The translations under genes and the position numbers were made by a program. Source: Butyrivibrio sp. (GTDB lineage: Bacteria > Bacillota > Clostridia > Lachnospirales > Lachnospiraceae). Taken from it: a stretch of DNA of 64,000 bases. The DNA is taken from assembly GCA_015056565.1 (NCBI GenBank), contig SVGB01000017.1, forward strand, positions 1 through 64,000, written 5' to 3'. Below are positions 27,893 to 38,161 of the stretch, piece after piece; the first letter of the stretch is position 1; the number at the start of each line of letters is the position of its first letter. The notes under the pieces were generated by a model, which saw only the letters and a list, made by a program, of their open reading frames with translations, did not search any database and was not told where the DNA came from.

Positions 27893-29122
27893 ATGGGTAT
27901 GGCAGAGCTTAAGTGTCCACATTGCGGACAGGCATTTACAGTTGATGATACAGAACTTAGCAGCATTGTTTCACAGATAAGGGACAAGGAATTTGAAAAA
28001 GACCTTTCCCAGAGAACTTCTGAACTTGAGAGGCATCTTAAAGAGCGCCATGAGCTGGAACTATCTGCAAAGGAAAACGAACTACGTGTTTCTCAGGCAA
28101 AAGAAATTGAAGCCCTCAGGGAACAGATAAGAAAAATTGAAGAGTCCAATACCAAGCTTAAGCTTGAACTTGATAACGTTGATGATAAAAAGAAGCTGGC
28201 AGTCCTTGAGGCAGTCAAGAAGGTCGAGGATGAAAAGAACGCCCTGGCTGACGAGCTTTCTGAGAAAAACAAGGATCTGGAGACAGCTCTTTTGCAGGAA
28301 AAAGAGAGAGGTAAGATCCTCCTTGCTGAAAAAGAGCGTGAGGTGGAGTTCTACAAGGACCTTAAAACCCGCATGTCAACCAAGATGGTAGGTGAGACCT
28401 TAGAGCAGCACTGTGAGATACAGTTTAACCAGATCAGGGCCACAGCCTTTAGAAACGCCTATTTTGAAAAGGATAATGACGCAAGGTCTGGTAGTAAGGG
28501 AGATTACATCTTCAGAGAAACTGACGAAAACGGCGTTGAGATAATTTCCATCATGTTCGAGATGAAGAACGAGATGGACGAGACTGCCACCAAGCACAAG
28601 AACGAGGACTTTTTCAAGGAGCTTGACAAGGACAGGAGGGAAAAGAACTGTGAATATGCGGTACTTGTATCCCTTCTTGAGAGTGATTCAGAGCTCTATA
28701 ATGCTGGAATTGTTGATGTTTCCTACAAGTATGACAAGATGTATGTGGTCCGTCCTCAGTGCTTTATACCAATAATTACGCTCCTTAGGAACGCGGCTTT
28801 AAATGCTCTTTCCTACAAGCAGGAGCTTATGGAGGTCCGCAATCAGGACATCGATATTTCCAATTTTGAGGACAGCCTCCTTAAGTTCAAAAATGACTTT
28901 AGCAGCAACTATGAGAAGGCCCACAGCCACTTTGACAAGGCTATAGAGGAGATCGACAAGACGATCCAGCATCTTGAGAAGGTTAAAAAAGAGCTTCAGG
29001 GCTCTGACAATCAGCTCAGGATCGCCAACAACAAGGTGGACGACGTTTCTGTGAAGAAGCTTACAAGGAATAATCCCACCATGAAAGCCAAGTTTGCAGA
29101 GCTTAAAAAGAGCGAGACTTGA
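27893..29122 (+). CDS. DUF2130 coiled-coil protein
   Basis: N-terminal zinc-ribbon-like LKCPHCGQAF, long coiled coil, GSKGDYIFRETDENGVEIISIMFEMKNE. Confidence 0.82.
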   Translation: MGMAELKCPHCGQAFTVDDTELSSIVSQIRDKEFEKDLSQRTSELERHLKERHELELSAKENELRVSQAKEIEALREQIRKIEESNTKLKLELDNVDDKKKLAVLEAVKKVEDEKNALADELSEKNKDLETALLQEKERGKILLAEKEREVEFYKDLKTRMSTKMVGETLEQHCEIQFNQIRATAFRNAYFEKDNDARSGSKGDYIFRETDENGVEIISIMFEMKNEMDETATKHKNEDFFKELDKDRREKNCEYAVLVSLLESDSELYNAGIVDVSYKYDKMYVVRPQCFIPIITLLRNAALNALSYKQELMEVRNQDIDISNFEDSLLKFKNDFSSNYEKAHSHFDKAIEEIDKTIQHLEKVKKELQGSDNQLRIANNKVDDVSVKKLTRNNPTMKAKFAELKKSET

Positions 29123-29174
29123 CACTGGGTGTATCATAAGTAAAACGCAATAAAATTGTACAAAAGGAAAATTA

Positions 29175-30584
29175 ATGTCTAGTCAAAAGAATCAGAGCAG
29201 AAGAGAATTCATGACACAGACACCAGTACCCAAGCTGATACTGACACTGTCTGTGCCAACAATAATAAGCATGCTGGTCACAGCAATCTACAACACAGCA
29301 GATACTTTTTTCGTTGCCAGAGTGTCTACAGACCCTGCAGTTAATACCGCTGCCACCGCCTCTGTAGGACTTGTATTTACCGTGATGGCCATAATCCAGG
29401 CATTTGGATTTTTTTGCGGACACGGATCAGGCAATTACCTTTCAAGAATGCTAGGAGCAGGCAACCACAAGGAAGCCAATGAGATGGCATCCACAGGCTT
29501 TGCCATGGCCCTTATTCTTGGAGTTATATTCGCTGTTGTCGGGAATATTTTTGTTACACCCATAGCCCAGTTTCTTGGGGCTACAGATGCCACCATGCAG
29601 TTTACCAAGGACTACATGAGGATCATCTTATTTGGTGCGCCATTTATGATGGCCCAGTTTGTAATAAACAACCAGCTGCGTTTCCAGGGCGCTGCCACCT
29701 ATGCAATGATAGGTCTCATGTGCGGCGCTGTCATGAACATGGTTCTTGATCCGCTTCTTATCATGGTGTTCCATATGGAAGTCATAGGCGCAGGAATTGC
29801 CACTGTTATGGGACAGATCACCAGCTTTATCGTGCTGCTCATAGGAACCAGCAAGGGCGAAAACATCAAGATGAGCTGGGAAAATGTTCACATAAACAGG
29901 CACTACATTTATGAGATAATCAACGGCGGAGCACCATCTCTTTTCCGTCAGGGCCTGGCTGCAATATCAACGCTTCTCCTCAACAGGATGGCAGGAGCAG
30001 TTGGAGCTGCCACAGTTGTGACGATCGCTGGAGCAGAGCAGGTTATTGGAGCTGAGTCCGCAATTGCCGGAATGTCAGTGGCAGGAAGGCTCATGATGAT
30101 GATGGCGTCAGCCCTTATAGGATTTGGACAGGGCTATCAGCCAGTCTGCTCATTTAACTACGGCGCAGGCCTTACAAAGAGAGTTAAGGAAGGCTTCGTT
30201 TTCTGCGTAAAATATTCAACCATTTTCCTTATAGGAATTGGAGCTGTATGCTTTGCTTTTGCGCCAGGTATCGTTTCCCTGTTCACCAGACAGGAAGCAG
30301 CCCATATTGTAGGCGTTTCAGCCCTTCGCTTTATGTCGCTATCCCTTCCGCTTTCTGGAGCCATAGTTATCAGCAACATGATGCTCCAGTCAATTGGTAA
30401 GGGCTTTAAGGCATCAATCACAGCATCAGCCAGAAACGGCATCTGCTTTATTCCGCTTATCCTGATACTGCCTCAGTTCTTTGGCATAACAGGTGTTGAA
30501 ATGACTCAGGCCTGTGCTGATGTTTTATCGCTGTTTATCGCAGTTCCTTTGGCGATTTCGGAACTTAAGAAATTTAACGACTAA
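29175..30584 (+). CDS. MATE family efflux transporter
   Basis: PVPKLILTLSVPTIISMLVTAIYNTADTFFVARV... Confidence 0.92.
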   Translation: MSSQKNQSRREFMTQTPVPKLILTLSVPTIISMLVTAIYNTADTFFVARVSTDPAVNTAATASVGLVFTVMAIIQAFGFFCGHGSGNYLSRMLGAGNHKEANEMASTGFAMALILGVIFAVVGNIFVTPIAQFLGATDATMQFTKDYMRIILFGAPFMMAQFVINNQLRFQGAATYAMIGLMCGAVMNMVLDPLLIMVFHMEVIGAGIATVMGQITSFIVLLIGTSKGENIKMSWENVHINRHYIYEIINGGAPSLFRQGLAAISTLLLNRMAGAVGAATVVTIAGAEQVIGAESAIAGMSVAGRLMMMMASALIGFGQGYQPVCSFNYGAGLTKRVKEGFVFCVKYSTIFLIGIGAVCFAFAPGIVSLFTRQEAAHIVGVSALRFMSLSLPLSGAIVISNMMLQSIGKGFKASITASARNGICFIPLILILPQFFGITGVEMTQACADVLSLFIAVPLAISELKKFND

Positions 30585-30596
30585 CTTGGAGATCTT

Positions 30597-31271
30597 ATGT
30601 TTAATGAAAAAACACTGGAGCTTCTCATAAGCTCTTTCCCCAAAATATTAGAATTTGGACTTAAAGTGACATTGCCTCTGGCGGCCATAGCCTTTGTGCT
30701 GTCCACAGTTATCGCGGTGCTTGTTGCCATGGTGCAGTACGCCAAGACTCCGGTACTGTCACAGATCTGCCGCATCTACATCTGGATAATCAGAGGAACG
30801 CCGCTGCTGGTTCAGCTCATGGTGGCTTTCTATGGGCTTCCCCTTCTTGGGATCCATTCCAATCCCTTTGTGATGGCGGTAATTGTCTTTTCTATAAATG
30901 AAGGCGCATATTCTGCAGAGACCATGAGAGCAGCCATGGAGGCGGTTCCTGCGGGACAATTGGAGGCGGGCTACTGCGTTGGCATGAACTATATGCAGAT
31001 CATGTGGCACATCATCCTTCCACAGGCCTTCAGAACAGCGTTCCCATCTTTGTTCAATGCACTTATCAGCATGGTAAAAGACACATCTCTTGCCTCAAGT
31101 ATCACCGTGGTTGAGATGTTCACAAGGACCAAGCAGATCGCAGGTCAGTCCTACAACTACCTGCCACTTTACATTGAAGTTGCACTTGTGTACCTGATCT
31201 TCTGTACAGTTCTTACATTTATCCAGAAGAAGGGTGAAAAGATCCTTGGAAGCTATGGCGTGCGCAAGTGA
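30597..31271 (+). CDS. polar amino-acid ABC transporter permease
   Basis: HisM-type EAA loop MRAAMEAVPAGQLEAGYCVGMN...IILPQAFRTAFPSLFN. Confidence 0.9.
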   Translation: MFNEKTLELLISSFPKILEFGLKVTLPLAAIAFVLSTVIAVLVAMVQYAKTPVLSQICRIYIWIIRGTPLLVQLMVAFYGLPLLGIHSNPFVMAVIVFSINEGAYSAETMRAAMEAVPAGQLEAGYCVGMNYMQIMWHIILPQAFRTAFPSLFNALISMVKDTSLASSITVVEMFTRTKQIAGQSYNYLPLYIEVALVYLIFCTVLTFIQKKGEKILGSYGVRK

Positions 31272-31308
31272 CGGATTCTATTTTTGAAAAGAAGATCAGG
31301 AGGAGCAT

Positions 31309-32049
31309 ATGGCTCTTTTAGAAGTAAAACAGATAAAGAAGGCATTTGGAGACAATGGCGTACTTCTTGGAATTGACTTAACTGTGGAAAAAGGCGATGT
31401 GGTATCGATCCTTGGACCATCAGGTTCAGGAAAGACTACGCTCCTTAGGTGCATCAACTTCCTTGAGAAGGCAGATGGAGGACATCTTTCCTTTGAGGGA
31501 AAAGAGTATGATCTGTCTGGGATCACCAAGGCTGAGATAGCGGAAATAAGGAAAAAGACAGGCTTTGTGTTCCAAAACTATAACCTGTTTGCCAACAAGA
31601 CAGTTCTTGGAAATGTGACTTTGGGCCTTACTTCTGCAAGGAAGGTTTCAAAGGCTGACGCTGAGAAAAAAGCCATGGACGTCCTTAAAAAAGTTGGAAT
31701 GGCAGAGTTTAAGGACTACTATCCAAGCCAGTTGTCCGGTGGACAGCAGCAGAGAGTAGCTATAGCCAGGGCTCTTGCCACAGACCCAAGCATCATCTTC
31801 TTTGATGAGCCCACATCAGCTCTGGACCCGCAGCTAACTGCAGAGGTTCTTGAAGTCATGAGGGAGCTGGCTAATGAGGGCATGACCATGATAGTAGTGA
31901 CCCACGAGATCTCTTTTGCAAAAGAGGTATCAACTCATGTGGTATTCATGGCAGATGGAAATGTGGTGGAAGAAGGCAGTGCGGCTGAGTTTTTCGAGCA
32001 TCCTAAAATGGACCGCACAAAAGAGTTCTTGCGTTTGACTGAAAATTGA
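31309..32049 (+). CDS. amino-acid ABC transporter ATP-binding protein
   Basis: [38 protein letters not shown]. Confidence 0.95.
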   Translation: MALLEVKQIKKAFGDNGVLLGIDLTVEKGDVVSILGPSGSGKTTLLRCINFLEKADGGHLSFEGKEYDLSGITKAEIAEIRKKTGFVFQNYNLFANKTVLGNVTLGLTSARKVSKADAEKKAMDVLKKVGMAEFKDYYPSQLSGGQQQRVAIARALATDPSIIFFDEPTSALDPQLTAEVLEVMRELANEGMTMIVVTHEISFAKEVSTHVVFMADGNVVEEGSAAEFFEHPKMDRTKEFLRLTEN

Positions 32050-32145
32050 TGTATTATACACAAAAAAATTGTGCAAAATATTTGCGGCGAAATGGAGTTA
32101 ATATTACGCTTCAATAGCTGCGCAGATCTACGAGGAGGATAAATT

Positions 32146-33003
32146 ATGAAGAAGAAATTAGCTATGTTACTTACAGCAGTTCTTATGACTGCATCCATCA
32201 CAGCTTGCGGAGCTGCAGCTGATAATGCACAGGCTCCAGCAGAGACAGCAGATAGCCAGGAGGCAGAGGCTCAGGCTCCTGCAGGCGAGGATCACCTTGC
32301 TCGCATCAAGGCGGCAGGCAAGATCACAATCGCAACTGAAGGCGTTTGGGCACCATTTACTTATCACGATGAGACAACAGATGAGCTTGTTGGATTTGAT
32401 GTTGAGGTTGCTGCAGCAATCGCAGAAAAGCTCGGTGTTGAGGCTGATTTTAAGGAAGTGGCTTTTGACGGCGGTCTTACAGGTGTAACAACCGGAACCT
32501 TCGATATGATGGCCAACGGCGTTGATGTTACAGATGACAGAAAAGAGACATACGACTTCACAGAGCCTTATGCCTATGACCACGCTGTAGTTGTAACTCT
32601 TGCATCTAACAGCGACATCACATCATTTGATGACTTAAATGGCAGGACAACAGCCAATTCAGCAGGTTCAACCTATGAGGCTATGGGTAAAGAGCACGGC
32701 GCTACAGTATCTAACGTTGATACTCTGGGCGAGACCATGACTCTTGTACTCAACGGAACAGTTGATGCTACTATCAATGCCAACACTTCAGCTCAGGACT
32801 ACTTCAACACAACAGGTACTACGGAGCTCAAGGTTGCAGCAACAGACCCTGAGGTTACAATGTACGCTGTTCCTCTTGCAAAGGGCGCTGACAACGATTC
32901 CTTAAGGGAAGCCATCAACGAGGCTATTGCAGAGCTCAGATCAGAAGGTAAGCTCAAAGAGATCTCTGAGAAGTACTTCGGAGCAGATATAACATCAGAT
33001 TGA
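32146..33003 (+). CDS. amino-acid ABC transporter substrate-binding lipoprotein
   Basis: lipobox ITAC; SBP_bac_3-type VGFDVEVAAAIAEKLGVE. Confidence 0.92.
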   Translation: MKKKLAMLLTAVLMTASITACGAAADNAQAPAETADSQEAEAQAPAGEDHLARIKAAGKITIATEGVWAPFTYHDETTDELVGFDVEVAAAIAEKLGVEADFKEVAFDGGLTGVTTGTFDMMANGVDVTDDRKETYDFTEPYAYDHAVVVTLASNSDITSFDDLNGRTTANSAGSTYEAMGKEHGATVSNVDTLGETMTLVLNGTVDATINANTSAQDYFNTTGTTELKVAATDPEVTMYAVPLAKGADNDSLREAINEAIAELRSEGKLKEISEKYFGADITSD

Positions 33004-33051
33004 TATTTCTTTATTATTAGTACTTGATTTAATTTAATATTGTTGCTATAT

Positions 33052-33089
33052 TATACATAAAATGTATAAATATACAGAATTTGTGTATA
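33052..33089. promoter_or_regulatory. two adjacent palindromes (possible operator)
   Basis: TATACAT-AAA-ATGTATA and TATACA-GAATTTG-TGTATA just upstream of the RBS. Confidence 0.35.
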
Positions 33090-33107
33090 AAACAGGAGGA
33101 GAAAATT

Positions 33108-33887
33108 ATGAAGAAGAAATTTTTATCAGCCTTTGTAGCAACAATGATGACCATGGTCTTTCTTTGCGGATGCGGCGCAGCTACCGCTGGAGAGGCTGAC
33201 AATGGCGGAGAAGCTTCAAAGGAGACCCTTATTGTAGGAACCAACGCAGCTTTTCCGCCTTTTGAATATGTGGGCGATGATGGCAAGCCTGATGGATTTG
33301 ACATTGCTCTTATCAAGGCAATCGGTGAAGAGATCGGCGTTGAAGTTCAGATCCAGGACATGGAGTTTGATTCACTTGTATCATCCATCGGTAACAAGAT
33401 CGATGTTGCTATCGCAGGAATGACAGTTACAGAAGAGAGAAAGAACATGGTTGATTTCTCTGATCCATATTACGAGGCAGTTCAGGCTGTTGTTATTCCT
33501 AAGGGAGCAGCCATTGCTACAGCAGATGACTTAAAGAACAAAAAGATCGGCGTTCAGCTTGGAACAACAGGTGAGTTCATCGCTGATGAGATCGAAGGTG
33601 CTGAAGTTTCAGCATACAACAAGGCAGTAGATGCAGTTAATGACCTTAACAACGGACGTGTTGACTGCGTTATCGTTGACAAGAACCCTGCTGAAGTTTT
33701 TGGCGCACAGTTTGCTGATCAGGTTGAAGTTGTAGCAGGTGAGAACTTTGACTTTGAGCCTGAGAACTACGCTATTGCACTTCCTAAGGGAGATGAAGAT
33801 CTTGCAGTTAAGATTAACACAGCTTTAAAGAAGTTCAAGGACAATGGAACATACGACAGTCTTGTTAAGCAGTACATTGAGGAGTGA
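33108..33887 (+). CDS. amino-acid ABC transporter substrate-binding lipoprotein
   Basis: MKKKFLSAF...LCGCG lipobox; SBP_bac_3; ATG 33108 after aggagg. Confidence 0.92.
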   Translation: MKKKFLSAFVATMMTMVFLCGCGAATAGEADNGGEASKETLIVGTNAAFPPFEYVGDDGKPDGFDIALIKAIGEEIGVEVQIQDMEFDSLVSSIGNKIDVAIAGMTVTEERKNMVDFSDPYYEAVQAVVIPKGAAIATADDLKNKKIGVQLGTTGEFIADEIEGAEVSAYNKAVDAVNDLNNGRVDCVIVDKNPAEVFGAQFADQVEVVAGENFDFEPENYAIALPKGDEDLAVKINTALKKFKDNGTYDSLVKQYIEE

Positions 33888-33896
33888 TTTAGGTAA

Positions 33897-34583
33897 ATGA
33901 CCATTTCAGAACGTTTTGCCGCAGCCTTTATTACAGGTGAGCGCTGGAAACTTTATATTTCTGGTCTTGGGATAACCTTGGAGATAGCTCTTTTCGCAGG
34001 AATCCTTGGAATCATCATTGGTACGGTGGCGGCTCTTATGAAGCTGTCCACAACTGAAGACGGTAAGCCCACAGTGCTTAATTACATTGCCACAGTTTAT
34101 GTTGATGTTATCCGCGGAACACCGAGCGTTTTGCAGCTCCTTATCATGTGGTTCATCGTAATGGAGTCATCCAACAATGGAATTCTGGTTGCGTCTCTTT
34201 CCTTTGGTATCAACTCAGGAGCCTATGTTTCCGAGATCGTAAGGGGCGGTATCCTGGCAGTTGACAAGGGACAGATGGAGGCAGGAAGATCCCTTGGACT
34301 ATCCAAGGCTAAGACCATGCGCTACATCGTCCTTCCCCAGGCAATGAAGAATGTTATTCCACCTCTGGGCAACGAGTTTATCACTCTGGTAAAAGAGACG
34401 GCTATTGTAGGATATGTATCGCTGTCCGACCTTACACGTGTTGCTAACCAGATCGCATCAAGGACCTATGACGCATTTATGCCTCTTATAGGTGCAGCTG
34501 CTATCTACTTTATCGTGATCAAGATCCTTACGATACTCCTTGGAAAACTTGAAAGGAGGATGCGAAGAAGTGATATCCGTTAA
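33897..34583 (+). CDS. amino-acid ABC transporter permease
   Basis: [47 protein letters not shown]. Confidence 0.92.
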   Translation: MTISERFAAAFITGERWKLYISGLGITLEIALFAGILGIIIGTVAALMKLSTTEDGKPTVLNYIATVYVDVIRGTPSVLQLLIMWFIVMESSNNGILVASLSFGINSGAYVSEIVRGGILAVDKGQMEAGRSLGLSKAKTMRYIVLPQAMKNVIPPLGNEFITLVKETAIVGYVSLSDLTRVANQIASRTYDAFMPLIGAAAIYFIVIKILTILLGKLERRMRRSDIR

Positions 34584-35307
34584 GAACCTTACAAAAGACT
34601 ACACCAGGGCTGATGGCAATCATATAAGAGTTATAGAGGGCCTCAACTACGAAATTGAAAAGGGAGAAAAGATTGTTATCGTTGGACCTTCGGGTTCAGG
34701 TAAGAGTACCTTCCTCAGGTGCCTCAATCTTCTGGAAAGACCTACAGCAGGACAGATCTTTTTTGACGGCGAGGAAATAACCGCCAAGGGAACTGATATC
34801 AATAAGGTCAGAGAGAGGATGGGAATGGTATTTCAGAACTTCAACCTCTTTAACAACCTTACCGTAATGCAGAACCTCACACTGGCTCCTGTGAAGCTTA
34901 AGATCATGAGCGAAAAAGAGGCCAGGGAGAAGGCAACTGAGCTCCTTAAAAGAGTTAATCTGCTGGAGAAGGCAGACGTTTATCCTGCATCTTTATCCGG
35001 TGGTCAGAAGCAGAGAATAGCCATTGTTCGCTCTCTTTGCATGAACCCCGAAGTGATGCTCTTCGACGAGCCCACATCGGCTCTTGATCCTGAAATGGTC
35101 GGAGAAGTTTTAGATGTTATGAAGCAGCTGGCAGATGATGGCATGACCATGGTAGTTGTTACCCACGAGATGGGCTTTGCCAGAGAAGTTGCCACCAAAG
35201 TCCTGTTCATGGACGAGGGAATCCTCCTTGAGGAAAACACCCCCGAAGAATTCTTCGAACATCCAAAAACCAAGCGCCTCCAGGACTTTTTGTCCAAGGT
35301 ACTGTAA
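34570..35307 (+). CDS. amino-acid ABC transporter ATP-binding protein
   Basis: [24 protein letters not shown]; likely GTG start 34570 after gaaaggagga. Confidence 0.94.
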   Translation: MISVKNLTKDYTRADGNHIRVIEGLNYEIEKGEKIVIVGPSGSGKSTFLRCLNLLERPTAGQIFFDGEEITAKGTDINKVRERMGMVFQNFNLFNNLTVMQNLTLAPVKLKIMSEKEAREKATELLKRVNLLEKADVYPASLSGGQKQRIAIVRSLCMNPEVMLFDEPTSALDPEMVGEVLDVMKQLADDGMTMVVVTHEMGFAREVATKVLFMDEGILLEENTPEEFFEHPKTKRLQDFLSKVL

Positions 35308-35319
35308 TATATTGCACAC

Positions 35320-35475
35320 AACAAGACACGGAGACGGTTCTGCTGACACGAGGACGGTTTGCTGACACGGGGACGGTTCTACTGTCAGGTTTTATCTTGA
35401 TAAAACCTGACAGTAGAACCGTCCCCGTGTCAGCAAACCGTCCTCGTGTCAGCAGAACCGTCTCCGTGTCTTGTT
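35320..35475. repeat. REP-like long palindrome, copy 2 (three motif copies per arm)
   Basis: 77-bp arms, centre ATC-TT-GAT; variants GACACGGAGACGG, GACACGAGGACGG and GACACGGGGACGG mirrored on both arms. Confidence 0.95.
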
Positions 35476-35598
35476 TTAGTGGGGTATAAGGAAAATTTAT
35501 ATTCACCTATAAGATTAGTATGTTTTACATTTGCAGTGGGCTAAAGCATAATCCTAAATATCAAATACAGAAATCCAAATTCGAGGAGGACGAATATT

Positions 35599-36543
35599 AT
35601 GAAAAAGAATACTTTAAGGAATTTATTTACATCAGTACTTGCGGCATCATTTGTTACTGCCAGCCTTGCAGGATGCGGTCAGGCAGCTAATACAGCCGCT
35701 GCAGAAGCTGCAGATACGAAAGAGGAAGCTCAGGCTGAAGCGCCTGCTGAGACAACAGAAGCAGCACCTGCTGACACAGTAGAGGTTAAGACAATCAAAG
35801 CTGCTACAGGCGGCGGACCAAAGCCATACGTATACGTTGGTGAAGATAACCAGCCCACAGGATATGACATAGAAGTACTTAAGGCAGCATTTGATCTTAT
35901 TCCTGAATATGATCTTGAGATTGAGGTCACAGATTTTCCATCAGTATTTGCAGGACTTAATGCAGGTAGCTACCAGATTGGTGTTAACAACTTCTCATAC
36001 AACGAAGAGAGAGCAGAATCTTACCTCTACTCACTTCCTTATGACAAGGTAAGCTACGTATTCGTATTTGGTAAGGATGCTACACCAGTAAAGAGTTTTG
36101 CAGAAGCAGCTGGTCTTTCATTTGAAGGCGGTGCTGGCGTATCAGTAACAAACGCTGTTGAGTCATGGAACGAAAAGAACCCAGATGCACAGATCAATAT
36201 CACATACACAGAGGCAGACACAACGGTTCAGCTTCAGCACATCCAGGATGGACAGACATCTTTCGGAATCATTGATGGCCCTATGTATACAGCTTATGTA
36301 GATGAGTACGGATTTGATATTGGAAAATATGACATCCCAGAAGAAGAGACCAAGCTCATTGCTGATAACCTCTATGCTTACTACATCCTTCCTAAGGATG
36401 AGACAGAACTCAGAGACAAGATTGATGAGGCAATAAAAGAGCTTAAGGCCAACGGAACACTTAAGACTCTCTCAGAGCAGTTCTTTGGCGGGGTTGACCA
36501 GTCACCAGAAGACGAGGTTTTAAACGCAGGAAAGACTAACTGA
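35599..36543 (+). CDS. amino-acid ABC transporter substrate-binding lipoprotein
   Basis: lipobox LAGC; SBP_bac_3-like. Confidence 0.9.
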   Translation: MKKNTLRNLFTSVLAASFVTASLAGCGQAANTAAAEAADTKEEAQAEAPAETTEAAPADTVEVKTIKAATGGGPKPYVYVGEDNQPTGYDIEVLKAAFDLIPEYDLEIEVTDFPSVFAGLNAGSYQIGVNNFSYNEERAESYLYSLPYDKVSYVFVFGKDATPVKSFAEAAGLSFEGGAGVSVTNAVESWNEKNPDAQINITYTEADTTVQLQHIQDGQTSFGIIDGPMYTAYVDEYGFDIGKYDIPEEETKLIADNLYAYYILPKDETELRDKIDEAIKELKANGTLKTLSEQFFGGVDQSPEDEVLNAGKTN

Positions 36544-36549
36544 TAACCT

Positions 36550-37071
36550 ATGGATATAAAGTATAAGATCACAAAAGAAAATATAAACTGGGAAGAAGTT
36601 GCAGGAGTGCTAAAACGATCTCATTTGTCTGATCACTCCGCAGCCCAGCAGAAAACAGTATTTGAAAATAGCTACGCCGTCGTATTCGTATACGACGGCG
36701 ATCGCATAGTAGGAGTTGCCAGAGCACTGTCCGATGGACTGTTCCAGGCTGCTGTCTACAACGTGGCACTTGATGAAGAATATCAGGGTCTGGGCATAGG
36801 AAGAGAACTTATAACAAGACTTCTCGACCAGCTCAAAGGGCAGAATGTGATCCTTTATACTCATCCTCACACAGTTGAAATGTATGAGAAGTTTGGATTT
36901 AGAAGAGCAAAAACAGCACTGGAGCTGTTCCATGGAGGACAAGATGAACTGGGCTGGATGGAAGATGTAGGATTCTTTCTTCCAGAGGGGTACAGGTTCG
37001 AAGATGAGAAGGACAGATCTGACATGAAAGGACCAACCTGGAGAAATCCACAGTCCAGGATAGAAGTATAA
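36550..37071 (+). CDS. GNAT family N-acetyltransferase
   Basis: VALDEEYQGLGIGRELITRLLDQLKGQNVILYTHPHTVEMYEKFGFR. Confidence 0.9.
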   Translation: MDIKYKITKENINWEEVAGVLKRSHLSDHSAAQQKTVFENSYAVVFVYDGDRIVGVARALSDGLFQAAVYNVALDEEYQGLGIGRELITRLLDQLKGQNVILYTHPHTVEMYEKFGFRRAKTALELFHGGQDELGWMEDVGFFLPEGYRFEDEKDRSDMKGPTWRNPQSRIEV

Positions 37072-37091
37072 AAATTTTTGGGAGGATAAAG

Positions 37092-38150
37092 ATGCCTGAA
37101 TTAGAAGCAGCTGCATGCTCACTTGCAGCCCACAGACAAAAGTTAGCACAACAAAATAAGACAGAAAATGAGGGAACATCAGAGTTTGGGAAGGTTGTTA
37201 CTTCCGAAACTAAAGGAGAGATTGCCAGCAACGGAGCATTTGTCAGACAAAAGAACAGGTTTGATACTCCCTTTGGTGATGGCGAGGGACAGCTTCCGGT
37301 AGAAGCAGGAAGATACAGACTTATCTGGACGCCTCTTTGTCCCTGGGCAACAAGACAGGTGATCGCTTTTAAGCTTCTTGGTATCACTGAGGATGTTATC
37401 AGCATTGGAAAAGTTGCTCCAACAAGAACTGATAAAGGATGGGAATTCTCCCTGGACAAAGATGGGGTGGATCCAGTACTCGGCATCAGGTATCTGCCTG
37501 AAATCTATGCATCAACTGACCCTGAATACCAGGGAAGAGCCACAGTTCCAACAATCGTTGACTTAAAGACCAGAAAAGTTGTAAATAACGACTACCACAA
37601 ACTCACCAATTACTGGGAAACAGTCTGGAAACCATTCTGGAAAGAAGGAGCACCTGACCTTTATCCAGTTGAACTTCGTACAGGTATCGATGCTCTTAAC
37701 GAGATCCTCTTTAATGAGATCAACAACGGAGTTTACAAGGCCGGCTTTGCAAGGTCACAGGAACAGTATGAACTCAATTATGATCTGGTGTTTGACAGGC
37801 TTGACTGGCTTGAGGAGCATCTCTCATATAACAGGTTTCTCTTTGGAGACCGCCTTACAGATTCTGATATACGCCTGTATGTAACTTTGGCCAGGTTTGA
37901 TACTGCATACTACTTTGGATTCAGACTCAACAAGAAGCGCATCAGGGACTACGAGAATCTTTGGAATTATGCAAAAGAGCTATATTCCATCCCGGCATTT
38001 AAAGAGGCAACAGATTTTGATGCCATTAAGAGAGGATACCTTCTTGGTGCAACGGAGAATCCAGATAATGTCCTGCCTCTTGGACCTGACAACAGCGTGT
38101 GGGAGGAGCCAAACAATAGAAGCAAGAAGTTTGGCAAACTGAAAATCTGA
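37092..38150 (+). CDS. glutathionyl-hydroquinone reductase / Xi-class GST-like protein, paralog 1
   Basis: VEAGRYRLIWTPLCPWATR...TVPTIVDLKTRKVVNND...EINNGVYKAGFARSQEQYE...RFLFGDRLTDSDIRLYVTLARFD. Confidence 0.88.
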   Translation: MPELEAAACSLAAHRQKLAQQNKTENEGTSEFGKVVTSETKGEIASNGAFVRQKNRFDTPFGDGEGQLPVEAGRYRLIWTPLCPWATRQVIAFKLLGITEDVISIGKVAPTRTDKGWEFSLDKDGVDPVLGIRYLPEIYASTDPEYQGRATVPTIVDLKTRKVVNNDYHKLTNYWETVWKPFWKEGAPDLYPVELRTGIDALNEILFNEINNGVYKAGFARSQEQYELNYDLVFDRLDWLEEHLSYNRFLFGDRLTDSDIRLYVTLARFDTAYYFGFRLNKKRIRDYENLWNYAKELYSIPAFKEATDFDAIKRGYLLGATENPDNVLPLGPDNSVWEEPNNRSKKFGKLKI

Positions 38151-38161
38151 ACTTGGAGGAG

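Noticed and set aside
35207-35506. Minus-strand ORF containing DTETVLLTRGRFADTGTVLLS...SRTVPVS
   Set aside because: Pure translation through the REP palindrome; symmetric repeats read on both strands, not a gene.
36610-37486. Overlapping minus-strand ORFs of 189 and 195 aa
   Set aside because: Antisense to GNAT and GST1, which have strong family signatures.
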